IMG/VR virus record: IMGVR_UViG_3300044974_000288
Span: 1-25,489 of that record
DNA length: 25,489 nt
Source of the DNA: a virus
Strand: one strand, 5' to 3'
Shown piece by piece: positions 12,270 to 19,124 of the stretch. The translations under genes were made by a program, and so were the position numbers. Within the stretch, counting starts at the first letter, position 1, and each line of letters begins with the position of its first letter. The notes beneath the pieces were generated by a model that was not told the DNA's origin, did no database searches, and saw only the letters and a list, made by a program, of their open reading frames with translations.

Positions 12270-12318
12270 CAACATTACCGAAAAAAGACTTGACAAGTTG
12301 CCATTTTCGTGCGATACT
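12270..12318 (+). promoter_or_regulatory. sigma70-type promoter with partial CAACA module (copy 5)
   Basis: CAACA 12270–12274, CCGAAAA, TTGACA 12290–12295, 17-nt spacer, GATACT 12313–12318. It lacks the TAGTTG part but keeps CAACA at the same distance, less one base. It drives 12351–12940. Confidence 0.8.
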
Positions 12319-12350
12319 GGATGTGTTAAGTGTGAAATTAAGAACTAATT

Positions 12351-12524
12351 ATGAATATTGATTCGATAAACGCTGAATTACAGACTGTTGCTTTTATGCA
12401 ACAAGAAGAACAAATTGACTTGACATACCAGGAGTTTCTTGATACAATTAATGCTTACCACGATATGATGATGTATGAATCACAATCGTATGATCTTGAT
12501 GTTTTTTATTATGGAGAAAATTGA
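12351..12524 (+). CDS. hypothetical small acidic protein
   Basis: A 57-residue acidic protein (MNIDSINAELQTVAFMQQEE…), Met- and Tyr-rich at its C-terminus (YHDMMMYESQSYDLDVFYYGEN). It is the first gene after promoter copy 5. No family recognised, no membrane segment. Its stop lies two bases before the start of the next gene, and GGAG inside its last codons serves as that gene's ribosome-binding site. Confidence 0.62.
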   Translation: MNIDSINAELQTVAFMQQEEQIDLTYQEFLDTINAYHDMMMYESQSYDLDVFYYGEN

Positions 12525-12526
12525 AT

Positions 12527-12940
12527 ATGGCTTACATGAACCAAGAACGCAAAGCGAAAATCAAAGCAAGACTTGATGCCGCACTTAAAGGCACTGGTGT
12601 TAAGTATTCCTTGCGTTGCGATAGTCTCTCTATCACATGCACAATTAAGTCCGCACCTGTTGACTTTATTGCAAACGCAAATGAAACTTGCGGTCGTGAC
12701 TCTTATCAAGTTGCACGTGGTTTTCAACCCAATAAAACTGGTTACGATCAAGTGAACCATTACTATTATCAGGATCATTATTCTGGTAAAGCAAAAGAAC
12801 TGATGACCAAAATCGTTACTGCGATTTATTCTGGTGATTATTATGACCGTAGCGATGCGATGACGGATTATTTCGATACCGCTTACTATGCTCATATCAA
12901 TGTTGGTAAGTGGGACAAACCTTTTGTCGTTACCGCTTGA
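12527..12940 (+). CDS. conserved phage protein, MAYMNQERK type
   Basis: A 137-residue soluble protein. The ATG at 12527 with GGAG 11 bases upstream is preferred; an in-frame TTG at 12521 is the alternative. It begins MAYMNQERKAKIKARLDAAL, has a beta-rich centre (VKYSLRCDSLSITCTI, SAPVDFIAN) and ends with DYFDTAYYAHINVGKWDKPF. Proteins with the same MAYMNQE…K..YFD…NIGKW.KP blocks are frequent in phages; the function is unknown. The last codons contain the -35 of the next promoter. Confidence 0.76.
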   Translation: MAYMNQERKAKIKARLDAALKGTGVKYSLRCDSLSITCTIKSAPVDFIANANETCGRDSYQVARGFQPNKTGYDQVNHYYYQDHYSGKAKELMTKIVTAIYSGDYYDRSDAMTDYFDTAYYAHINVGKWDKPFVVTA

Positions 12941-12965
12941 CAAACACCCCATGGTGTGTTACCAT
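12937..12965 (+). promoter_or_regulatory. sigma70-like promoter with hairpin in spacer
   Basis: TTGACA at 12937–12942, inside the stop codon of the previous gene, then a 17-nt spacer and TACCAT at 12960–12965, a weak -10. The spacer contains ACACC-CCAT-GGTGT, a perfect 5-bp inverted repeat that could be an operator. It would drive the 13002 gene. Confidence 0.65.
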
Positions 12966-13001
12966 GTATATCTTGATTAACTCTTTTTAAGGAAATTTAT
13001 T

Positions 13002-13499
13002 ATGGCAAAATCAAATCGTTGGCAAAAAGCTATTGTCGTTCTTTCACAGGGCGGCGTTTTTAGTGCAGAAAAACTTTGCGAAGAAATGGAATACGATTGC
13101 GTATACCGTGTTTCGAATGTGTTACTCGACACGAAAATCTTTGCTGGTGCTATCATCAAAAGCGTCCGTGATGGTCGCAAGGTAGTTGGTTACGAACTCG
13201 TCAACATTGACGAAATGAAACAACTGATTGCTAGTGGTGCATTCTCTGCGACGGCAACCAAAGCTGTTGCAAAGCCTAAGACTGCTACAGTTAAAACGGC
13301 TGTTGTTAAAGCTACAAAGCCTGTGAAAGCTAAGAAAGTTACTCCTGCGCCCGTTCGTGCTGGTGATTCCCTTGATGGAATTATGTCTGCAATGGCAAAG
13401 TCTTCTGCAAAGAAGCCCGTCAACCTGTTAGATGAAATCGATACAGACGTTGAGGACTTTGAAGACCGCCAATTTGCTGAAGCATATATTCGAACATAA
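13002..13499 (+). CDS. winged-helix protein with histone H1-like tail
   Basis: A 165-residue protein. Residues 1–70 look like a winged-helix DNA-binding domain (RWQKAIVVLSQGGVFSAEKLCEEM, then YRVSNVLLDTKIFAGAIIKSVRDGRKVVGYEL, a recognition helix and beta hairpin). Residues 84–120 are a Lys/Ala/Pro/Val-rich linker with repeated KA/TVK and KPVKAKK units, resembling H1-like tails. The acidic C-terminus (LLDEIDTDVEDFED) resembles a protein-interaction tail. It has a promoter of its own with AAGGAA before the ATG. It may coat or regulate DNA; the tail composition is visible, the role is inferred. Confidence 0.65.
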   Translation: MAKSNRWQKAIVVLSQGGVFSAEKLCEEMEYDCVYRVSNVLLDTKIFAGAIIKSVRDGRKVVGYELVNIDEMKQLIASGAFSATATKAVAKPKTATVKTAVVKATKPVKAKKVTPAPVRAGDSLDGIMSAMAKSSAKKPVNLLDEIDTDVEDFEDRQFAEAYIRT

Positions 13500-13512
13500 T
13501 TATTGGAGTGAT

Positions 13513-13671
13513 ATGGATGACCGTGTAGTAATAGAACGATACATCCTTGAAGCGTGGGATAAAGGCTTGACAGGTGCTGACGTTGTAAGATACGTCCAGT
13601 ATATGTCAAGCATTCCTTCTTTTGAGATTGAACCTGTTTTACAAAATTTAATTGCGAGAATGTCAGAATGA
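13513..13671 (+). CDS. hypothetical small protein
   Basis: A 52-residue acidic helical protein. The ATG at 13513 follows GGAG; a longer frame from 13432 overlaps the previous gene. Segments VIERYILEAWDKGLTGADVVRYVQYM and EIEPVLQNLIARM look amphipathic. ATGA overlap with the next gene. Confidence 0.6.
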   Translation: MDDRVVIERYILEAWDKGLTGADVVRYVQYMSSIPSFEIEPVLQNLIARMSE

Positions 13672-13790
13672 AATTTAGCATATATGAGAGATTGTTACAC
13701 TATGATTGGTTTTATAAACTAATCCAGCATTTCACTCTTATGGAATATTTTGTGTTTATCGTAGTGATTGGATTGTTTGTATGGTTGTAA
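13668..13790 (+). CDS. small single-span membrane protein
   Basis: A 40-residue peptide (MKFSIYERLLHYDWFYKLI…) with a C-terminal hydrophobic span EYFVFIVVIGLFVWL. The start overlaps the previous stop, the end overlaps the next gene by 10 bases. The tight fit supports it despite the size. Confidence 0.55.
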   Translation: MKFSIYERLLHYDWFYKLIQHFTLMEYFVFIVVIGLFVWL

Positions 13791-14296
13791 ATAAAATTTA
13801 TCTAGACATGGATGGTGTGCTTTGTTCGTTCAATAGACGATACGAAGAACTATTCGGTGAAAGCCCTGGTAAATCTAGAGACAGAAAAAACTTCTCATCT
13901 AACTGGAAAAAATTCATTGAAGGTGAAAACTTTGCGACACTAGATTGGAATCCCGGTGGGCAAGAGTTGCTTGCTTACGTGCGAACTATTCCAAACATTG
14001 AAATTGAAATGTTAACTTCAAGTGGTGGGCAAGAACATCATACCGAAGTAGCAATTCAAAAAACACAATGGCTTTGCGAACATGGCATTTTATATAAACC
14101 AAATATTTGTCCTGGTAGTAGATTGAAAGCACAATATGCTCATCCGACAATTATACTTGTTGATGACACCGATTATGTAATTGATGGCTTCGTCAAAGCT
14201 GGTGGAATTGGTATTCTACATAGTGATGTAAATGAAACAATATCTAAACTTAAATTTTATTGTGAAGAATATGTTCTCCCACCTCACTCAGACTGA
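13781..14296 (+). CDS. HAD-fold 5'(3')-deoxyribonucleotidase-like phosphatase
   Basis: A 171-residue HAD-superfamily protein. YLDMDGVLCSF supplies the catalytic DxD (D9, D11); LTSSG (78–82) is motif II with the phosphate-binding Thr/Ser; VDDTDYV (127–133) gives the motif IV acids. The compact layout and the LDWNPGGQELL cap segment resemble the NT5C-type nucleotidases seen in phages. It would remove phosphate from (deoxy)nucleoside monophosphates and adjust nucleotide pools. It overlaps the previous gene and is followed after eight bases by a metallophosphoesterase. Substrate not certain. Confidence 0.75.
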   Translation: MVVNKIYLDMDGVLCSFNRRYEELFGESPGKSRDRKNFSSNWKKFIEGENFATLDWNPGGQELLAYVRTIPNIEIEMLTSSGGQEHHTEVAIQKTQWLCEHGILYKPNICPGSRLKAQYAHPTIILVDDTDYVIDGFVKAGGIGILHSDVNETISKLKFYCEEYVLPPHSD

Positions 14297-14304
14297 GAGT
14301 AAAA

Positions 14305-15174
14305 ATGAAGATTGCAATTGCATCCGATGTTCACCTTGAATTTGGTGACTTGATTTTAAAGAACGAAGAAAACGCTGACGTACTAATACTGTCTGGCGAT
14401 ATCTGCGTTGCGGCTGATTTTCGTGATCCCGATATTTACAGTATGGTGCAAGGCGGTAAGACTCAACGTTATATTGAGTTTTTTACTCGCTGTGCGAATG
14501 AATTTTCCAAAGTGATTTATGTTGTTGGAAATCACGAACATTATCATGGAGACTATGCTGAAACGTTTACGATTCTACGAAAGTACTTGGGACATATTGA
14601 GAACTTGCACATTCTTGATAAAGAGCATGTGACAATTGATGACGTAACATTTATTGGTGGTACATTGTGGACCGACATGAATGCACAAGACCCGGTTACT
14701 CTTGCACACATCCGTGTTAAGATGAATGATTTTCGTCTTATTGAAAATAGCAATGAAATGGTTTCATACCGAACATTCGATGTGAATGAAGAAGGTACAG
14801 AGATTCCTACGTTTCGTAAACGTCCCGCTAGGTTCACACCAGAAGATACTGTACAGGATCATAAAAAGATGTTAGAATACATTAATGTAACAAGTGAGCC
14901 TTTCGGTAAATATGTTGTTGTTGGTCACCATGCACCTAGCAAGGCATCTACACATCCACGATATCAGACTGAAGTGATTGTGAATGGCGCATACAGTAGT
15001 CGTTTAGATCAATTCATTCTTGACAATCCACAAATCAAATTGTGGACTCACGGACATACGCACGAAGAATTTGATTATATGATTGGCACTACTAGGGTTG
15101 TTTGCAATCCACGTGGATACATAAATTATGAAGACCGTGCTGAAGACTTTAAACTAAAATACGTGGAGATTTAA
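14305..15174 (+). CDS. calcineurin-like metallophosphoesterase
   Basis: A 289-residue enzyme with all metal-binding motifs: SDVH (D8, H10), SGDI (D32), GNHEH (75–79), GHH (207–209) and HGHTH (249–253). These bind a two-metal centre that cuts phosphomonoesters, diesters or cyclic nucleotides. It follows the nucleotidase gene and overlaps the next start by one base. A bacterial cyclic-nucleotide or nucleotide signal, or RNA 2',3'-ends, are possible targets; the sequence does not say which. Confidence 0.85.
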   Translation: MKIAIASDVHLEFGDLILKNEENADVLILSGDICVAADFRDPDIYSMVQGGKTQRYIEFFTRCANEFSKVIYVVGNHEHYHGDYAETFTILRKYLGHIENLHILDKEHVTIDDVTFIGGTLWTDMNAQDPVTLAHIRVKMNDFRLIENSNEMVSYRTFDVNEEGTEIPTFRKRPARFTPEDTVQDHKKMLEYINVTSEPFGKYVVVGHHAPSKASTHPRYQTEVIVNGAYSSRLDQFILDNPQIKLWTHGHTHEEFDYMIGTTRVVCNPRGYINYEDRAEDFKLKYVEI

Positions 15175-15599
15175 TGGAAGACGATCCTATTGACTTTGAA
15201 AATTCACACCCAGATATGGAAAAGATTATTGAATCCGATAAACTTTTGCCAGTAACAAAATCGGTAGCAAAAATGCTGATGCGTAATCCGTACACATCAT
15301 TGGGTAGATTCTTTAAAAAACTTTCTAATGAAAATTTAGAAATACTAATGGAAATAATTGACGAAGGTGATAGTGAATTCAATGAACGCATGGAAGACAT
15401 TGTGTTAATGACAGAAATGTTATCCCGTGCTGAAGGTGTGCCAAGCCAATCTGTTGAAGAGATTACCGAAAATGTAAATTACTTTGGTGCATGTATTACC
15501 TGTGTTTCACTTGCACGAAAGGGTCTTGTTCGTGTATACTATGATAACATGTCGTTTGGTACTGACAATGGCGATAAAATAATTGTGGAGAAAATATGA
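15174..15599 (+). CDS. hypothetical acidic protein
   Basis: A 141-residue, Asp/Glu-rich protein, mostly helical (KKLSNENLEILMEIIDEG, NERMEDIVLMTEMLSRAEG), with NYFGACITCVSLARKGLV near the C-terminus. No family recognised. Start overlaps the previous stop by one base, stop overlaps the next start by four. Confidence 0.65.
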   Translation: MEDDPIDFENSHPDMEKIIESDKLLPVTKSVAKMLMRNPYTSLGRFFKKLSNENLEILMEIIDEGDSEFNERMEDIVLMTEMLSRAEGVPSQSVEEITENVNYFGACITCVSLARKGLVRVYYDNMSFGTDNGDKIIVEKI

Positions 15600-15817
15600 A
15601 AACTTATGATACTTTTGAAAACGTTGATAGCATGGCACCATGCATGAAACGTCCTATTGTTATCAATGCTAAACGTATTGACGAAGATTTTCGTGTGAAT
15701 ACTTTAGAAGGTAATTACAAGCAAGGCAAAGCTGGTGATTATCTTATGAAAGGTATTGACGGAGAACTTTATATTTGTGATGGCCCTATTTTTGAAAAGA
15801 CTTACGATTTCGTATGA
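15596..15817 (+). CDS. PGDYG-like small protein
   Basis: A 73-residue protein ending in VNTLEGNYKQGKAGDYLMKGIDGELYICDG, which follows the PGDYG domain pattern (strand, then GDYL..G.DGE.Y), here with AGDYL. The domain occurs in phages and bacteria and has no assigned function. Coupled by ATGA overlaps on both sides. Confidence 0.68.
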   Translation: MKTYDTFENVDSMAPCMKRPIVINAKRIDEDFRVNTLEGNYKQGKAGDYLMKGIDGELYICDGPIFEKTYDFV

Positions 15818-16386
15818 ACATCTTCTATCTTAATCACGAACCAAAAGTCTGTGCTGAAATGCACTTAGACAAACATGTTGTTAAAATGATTATTGAGTAT
15901 GCACAACTCATGTCTACCGCACACCGTGTTCTTGATGGTGAAAAGTATATTGATAAGACTGCGAACAATCGTAACATTCAACGTTGGCGCATGAAAAACG
16001 AAATCATTGAATACGGCTTGATGAAAGCATCACACGTTAATCATCCGTCAAATATATGGGTTCGTGCAAGCAAACAAAACTATGTGTGGCTGTATCAAAT
16101 GTGGACTCACTTATTGGCTGAGTATACACATCGATATGGCAAACATCATGCATGTGAAAAATATGCAAAATACCTTCGTATGCCTCCAGAGAACATTGCT
16201 GACATTCCATTTACAGAGCCTACACCTGCGATGCCTGATATCTACAAAGTGACGAATGATTCTATTCGTTCGTATCAAAATTACTATATACATGATAAGA
16301 GTAGATTTGCAAAATGGAAAAACAGAGAAACCCCAAAATGGTTCTCATACGGAGTAAACAATGCCGACATACAACTTCATCAATAA
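15814..16386 (+). CDS. conserved T4-like phage protein of unknown function
   Basis: A 190-residue protein with strongly patterned blocks: MNIFYLNHEPKVCAEMH, LDKHVVKMIIEYAQLMSTAHRVLDG, SHVNHPSNIWVRASKQNYVWLYQ, TPAMPDIYK and SIRSYQNYYIHDK. I recall this protein, with the same D.DKH..KM..E.AQ.LS.AH start, from many T4-like cyanophages and related phages, but no function is established. The conserved His, Asp and Arg residues in the first third hint at an enzyme. Overlaps the next gene by 26 bases. Confidence 0.7.
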   Translation: MNIFYLNHEPKVCAEMHLDKHVVKMIIEYAQLMSTAHRVLDGEKYIDKTANNRNIQRWRMKNEIIEYGLMKASHVNHPSNIWVRASKQNYVWLYQMWTHLLAEYTHRYGKHHACEKYAKYLRMPPENIADIPFTEPTPAMPDIYKVTNDSIRSYQNYYIHDKSRFAKWKNRETPKWFSYGVNNADIQLHQ

Positions 16387-16597
16387 AGATACAGGTGAAA
16401 TAACAGAAAAATTCTTTAGTATTAGTGTTAGAGAAGAATACTTAAAAGACAATCCACAACTCGAATCTATTTTATTAGGGGCGCCATCAATTGGCGACCC
16501 TATTCGTTTAGGCATTCGAAAGCCAGATAATGGATTTAGAGAAGTCCTTTCAAAAGCAAAAGAAGCGCATCCTTTAGGAAATGTTAACACATTCTAA
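16361..16597 (+). CDS. small conserved phage protein, MPTYNF type
   Basis: A 78-residue protein starting MPTYNFINKDTGEITEK, with REEYLKDNPQLESI and ending KPDNGFREVLSKAKEAH…NVNTF. This N- and C-terminal pattern is that of small FmdB-like proteins in T4-like phages that have lost the zinc-binding Cys; no Cys is present here. Its start lies inside the previous gene with GGAG ahead of it, and phoH begins two bases after its stop. Confidence 0.68.
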   Translation: MPTYNFINKDTGEITEKFFSISVREEYLKDNPQLESILLGAPSIGDPIRLGIRKPDNGFREVLSKAKEAHPLGNVNTF

Positions 16598-16599
16598 TA

Positions 16600-17418
16600 A
16601 TGGCGACACATAAAAATACTACAACATCAAGAAGGGCACCCATGGCAAGAAAACCCGCTGTATCTAAGTCGGCAAATACCGAACCAGAATTTCAAACCCC
16701 TCCTAAATTAAAATCAGTCAATAACACACTTAGACTTAGACTAGATGATTTAAAAACTTTTGATCCGTTAACAGACAATCAAAAACTTTTTTTCGATGCA
16801 TATAAACGTGGAGACTATTTCGTAGCACTTCATGGTGTAGCGGGTACAGGTAAAACATTTTGTGCGCTATACAAAGCAATTGAAGAAGTAATGGACAAAT
16901 CAAATCCATTTGATAAAATTATTGTGGTGCGATCCGCAGTACAGAGCCGAGAAATAGGACATTTACCTGGTGATGTAAATGAGAAGATGGAAATTTATCA
17001 ACAACCATATCGTCAAATCTGCGACACCCTTTTTGGTCGCAAAGATGCATGGGATAGATTAGAAGAACAAGGACACATTGAGTTTATCTCCACATCATTC
17101 ATTCGTGGTATGTCATTTGATGATGCTATCATTATCGTTGATGAAATGCAAAATATGACATTTGAAGAGATCGATACTGTTATGACAAGGGTTGGCTATC
17201 GTTCTAAAATTATTTGGTGTGGTGACTATAGACAAACCGACTTGAATAAAAAGAAGAATGATGTATCAGGTATTCTTAAATTCTTTGACATTGCATATCA
17301 CATGAATGCATTTACAAAGATTGAATTTACTGTAGATGATATCGTTCGTTCTTCATTGGTAAAAGATTATATTTTGGCGAAGTTGCAACATGAAGACGGA
17401 GTAGATACTGCTAAATAA
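16600..17418 (+). CDS. phoH: PhoH-like ATPase
   Basis: A 272-residue P-loop ATPase of the PhoH family, common in marine and T4-like phages. After a 50-residue basic, disordered N-terminus come LTDNQKLFFDAY (Q-motif-like), Walker A GVAGTGKT (79–86), VVRSAVQSREIGHLPGD (107–124), Walker B IIIVDEMQN (177–185) and WCGDYRQTD, a sensor motif. In bacteria PhoH proteins are linked to phosphate stress and RNA metabolism; its role in phages is unsettled. A CTAAATA site spans its stop codon. Confidence 0.9.
   Translation: MATHKNTTTSRRAPMARKPAVSKSANTEPEFQTPPKLKSVNNTLRLRLDDLKTFDPLTDNQKLFFDAYKRGDYFVALHGVAGTGKTFCALYKAIEEVMDKSNPFDKIIVVRSAVQSREIGHLPGDVNEKMEIYQQPYRQICDTLFGRKDAWDRLEEQGHIEFISTSFIRGMSFDDAIIIVDEMQNMTFEEIDTVMTRVGYRSKIIWCGDYRQTDLNKKKNDVSGILKFFDIAYHMNAFTKIEFTVDDIVRSSLVKDYILAKLQHEDGVDTAK
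17411..17417 (+). promoter_or_regulatory. candidate late promoter, CTAAATA
   Basis: CTAAATA spans the phoH stop and lies 31 bases before the GTG of the exonuclease gene. It resembles the T4 late -10 TATAAATA. Two more copies lie at 18134 and 22012. Confidence 0.45.
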
Positions 17419-17447
17419 AATATCATTATAACAACAGGATTACTAAA

Positions 17448-18137
17448 GTGAAATTTAAACACATTGGATGCGACATTGACTATGATTTGGAAACCGAAAC
17501 AATAAACGGCAAACGATTCTACAAGACACCAGAGGGATTACTATATCCTTCTGTGACTACTATTACATCCCAACATGGCAAAGATAAAATCCTTGAATGG
17601 AGAAAACGTGTGGGTGAAGAAGAAGCGAATCGTATTTCAACTAAAGCATCCAATCGTGGGACTAAAGTACACAAGATTTGTGAAAACTATTTGAACAATG
17701 AAGAAGATTATGCTCGTACAAATCCAGCGCATATCCACAAGACAATGCCAGATACTATTGCTATGTTCAAATCGTTACAACCTCTATTGGATGAACACGT
17801 AAACAACATTCACGCATTAGAAATTCCTTTGTATTCTCATCATCTAAAAGTTGCTGGTAGAGTTGACTGTATTGCAGAGTATGATGGTAAACTGTCTATC
17901 ATCGATTTTAAAACTTCAGGCAAGTTAAAAGAAGAGAGTTGGATTAAAGGATACTTTATGCAATGTTCTGCTTATGCAGTCATGTATGAAGAACGAACTG
18001 GAATACCAGTATCACAAATTGTAATTATGATTGCCGTTGACTCTGAATACCCACAAGTGTTCATCAAAAAACGCAATGATTACATCAAAGATTTTATATC
18101 TTACCGTGAAGCATATGATGCTGTATTGATTGACTAA
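17448..18137 (+). CDS. PD-(D/E)XK exonuclease
   Basis: A 229-residue nuclease of the RecB/Cas4-like class found in T4-like phages. Motifs in order: YPSVTTITSQHG (33–44), GTKVHKICE (71–79, H75), GRVD (137–140, D140), IIDFKTS (151–157, D153 and K155) and QCSAYA (172–177). These form the PD-(D/E)XK metal site. The GTG start at 17448 follows AGGA. It may take part in recombination or host DNA breakdown. It follows phoH by 30 bases; the tmRNA begins about 12 bases after its stop. Confidence 0.82.
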   Translation: MKFKHIGCDIDYDLETETINGKRFYKTPEGLLYPSVTTITSQHGKDKILEWRKRVGEEEANRISTKASNRGTKVHKICENYLNNEEDYARTNPAHIHKTMPDTIAMFKSLQPLLDEHVNNIHALEIPLYSHHLKVAGRVDCIAEYDGKLSIIDFKTSGKLKEESWIKGYFMQCSAYAVMYEERTGIPVSQIVIMIAVDSEYPQVFIKKRNDYIKDFISYREAYDAVLID

Positions 18138-18140
18138 ATA
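18134..18140 (+). promoter_or_regulatory. candidate late promoter, CTAAATA
   Basis: CTAAATA spans the exonuclease stop just upstream of the tmRNA acceptor piece, and it runs into a 12-nt palindrome AATAATATTATT (18137–18148). Confidence 0.42.
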
Positions 18141-18148
18141 ATATTATT

Positions 18149-18209
18149 GCTGTATGAAGCAAAGAGAAACAGGTTTTGGACGGGGGTGCGAATCCCCCCA
18201 CCTCCACCA
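18149..18209 (+). ncRNA. ssrA: permuted tmRNA, acceptor piece (ssrA 3' half)
   Basis: The 3' half of a two-piece tmRNA lies upstream of the 5' half. T-arm GGGGG/CCCCC (18182–18186/18194–18198) with loop TGCGAAT, then acceptor strand CACCTCC (18199–18205), discriminator A and encoded CCA (207–209). The strand pairs fully with GGGGGTG at 18385–18391. The third pair is G·U, the alanine identity element of tmRNA. The left end is approximate. T-loop position 55 is G rather than T, an oddity. Permuted tmRNAs are known in alphaproteobacteria, some cyanobacteria and some betaproteobacteria. Confidence 0.92.
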
Positions 18210-18219
18210 AAAGTAAATT

Positions 18220-18372
18220 ATGAAATATAAAATTGTAGTAAAAACTGGCGACAAAACTTTCGTAAAAGATGTAAGTAAGAGTAAAGAACATTTGCTTGTT
18301 AAAGCAGAAAGTCTTTCTAAAAAACATCCGAAATGGAAAGTATATGTTGTTGCAGAAAATACAATTATATAA
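18220..18372 (+). CDS. 50-codon ORF inside the tmRNA intervening segment
   Basis: MKYKIVVKTGDKTFVKDVSK… ends …KWKVYVVAENTII: a basic, beta-alpha-beta-like 50-residue protein. It lies wholly between the CCA of the acceptor piece (18209) and the first base of the coding piece (18385). Charged/hydrophobic alternation (KYKIVVKTG, KVYVVAE) and lack of rare residues make it look like a real small protein. No strong ribosome-binding site precedes the ATG (only AAAGTAA). No family recognised. It would be translated, if at all, from the precursor before processing removes the segment. Confidence 0.55.
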   Translation: MKYKIVVKTGDKTFVKDVSKSKEHLLVKAESLSKKHPKWKVYVVAENTII

Positions 18373-18384
18373 TTTATTTTTGAT

Positions 18385-18550
18385 GGGGGTGCATAGTTTC
18401 GACAGGGCAAAGAGTAACAGAGTGGACAGCACATCAGCAACGATGTAAAAAGAAGAAAACAAAGTAAACGCAAACGACTCACGTTTCGCATTGGCAGCCT
18501 AAACGCTGACTAGGGTTTCGACAGGTTTCCTCGTAACAGAATAACCTGTC
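18385..18550 (+). ncRNA. ssrA: permuted tmRNA, coding piece (ssrA 5' half)
   Basis: GGGGGTG (18385–18391) starts the tRNA-like domain, followed by the conserved AGTTTCGACAGGG. A pseudoknot-like element ACATC/GATGT (18431–18435/18442–18446) and an A-rich run precede the resume codon at 18470. The tag is GCA AAC GAC TCA CGT TTC GCA TTG GCA GCC TAA, that is ANDSRFALAA. A CAGC/GCTG hairpin brackets the stop codon as in E. coli. A terminal 8-bp hairpin GACAGGTT/AACCTGTC (18520–18527/18543–18550) follows. The product frees stalled ribosomes with host SmpB and tags proteins for ClpXP. The 3' end is approximate. Confidence 0.93.
18470..18502 (+). other. tmRNA proteolysis-tag reading frame, ANDSRFALAA
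   Basis: Ten sense codons from the resume GCA to TAA. The AND start and ALAA end match the E. coli tag ANDENYALAA; the inner RFALAA matches betaproteobacterial tags (ANDERFALAA type), which supports a host of that class. The LAA end is the ClpX recognition signal. Confidence 0.93.
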
Positions 18551-18569
18551 ACTTACTTATGGAGAAATA

Positions 18570-19124
18570 ATGAAAATAACTGATTCGAAAATAATCCCTG
18601 ATGTTAAAATCATCAACCTTCCTGTCTATAGAGACAATCGTGGTTTCTTTACTGAAACATTTAGACCCGAAGTTGAAGAAGCCCTTGGCGTAAAATTTCT
18701 TCAAGACAATCAATCTGTATCACTCAGGTATGTTCTAAGAGGCATCCATTTTCAATGGGATCAACCAATGGGTAAATTGGTTCGTGTTACTCATGGATAT
18801 GGAATTGATGTTGCTGTTGATTTGCGAAAAGACTCTTCAACATATGGGCAGTATCATGCTGAGTTGTTAGGACCAGAATCAAACAATCAGTTATGGGTGC
18901 CAGCAGGCTTTGGTCATGCGTTTCTTTCATTAGGAGAATATACGCATCTAATGTACAAATGCACCGCAGTACACAACCCTAAAGCAGAAGCCGCAATTAA
19001 TCCATTTGATAAAGATTTGAATATCGATTGGCAAACAATTGATGAAATCAAAGACTTTATTCTATCAGACAAAGACAGAGCCGCAGGTTCTTTCGCAGAT
19101 TATAAACTAAATCCAAAATTCTAA
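18570..19124 (+). CDS. RmlC-like dTDP-sugar 3,5-epimerase
   Basis: A 184-residue cupin of the RmlC family. YRDNRGFFTETFRPEV, LRGIHFQWDQPMGKLVRVTHG, VDLRKDSSTYGQY, NQLWVPAGFGHAFLSLG and YKCTAVHNPKAE follow the family order, with the catalytic His of RGIH and the Asp of VDLRKDS in place. The usual target is dTDP-4-keto-6-deoxyglucose, but RmlC-like enzymes also act on GDP-heptoses. GGAG precedes the ATG. First gene of a four-gene sugar/glycosyl cluster; the HldE-like genes at 3920–5051 could supply its substrate. Confidence 0.85.
   Translation: MKITDSKIIPDVKIINLPVYRDNRGFFTETFRPEVEEALGVKFLQDNQSVSLRYVLRGIHFQWDQPMGKLVRVTHGYGIDVAVDLRKDSSTYGQYHAELLGPESNNQLWVPAGFGHAFLSLGEYTHLMYKCTAVHNPKAEAAINPFDKDLNIDWQTIDEIKDFILSDKDRAAGSFADYKLNPKF

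Noticed and set aside
12156-12293. 45-codon ORF starting ATGGAGAAG
   Set aside because: It runs over the hairpin at 12186 and into the -35 of promoter copy 5, has no good ribosome-binding site and uses codons unlike its neighbours. It stays possible only as a remnant.
18094-18491. Two long minus-strand ORFs (about 120 codons)
   Set aside because: They run antisense through both tmRNA pieces, whose paired bases and tag account for the sequence; Cys/Phe/Leu-rich composition is that of a shadow frame.
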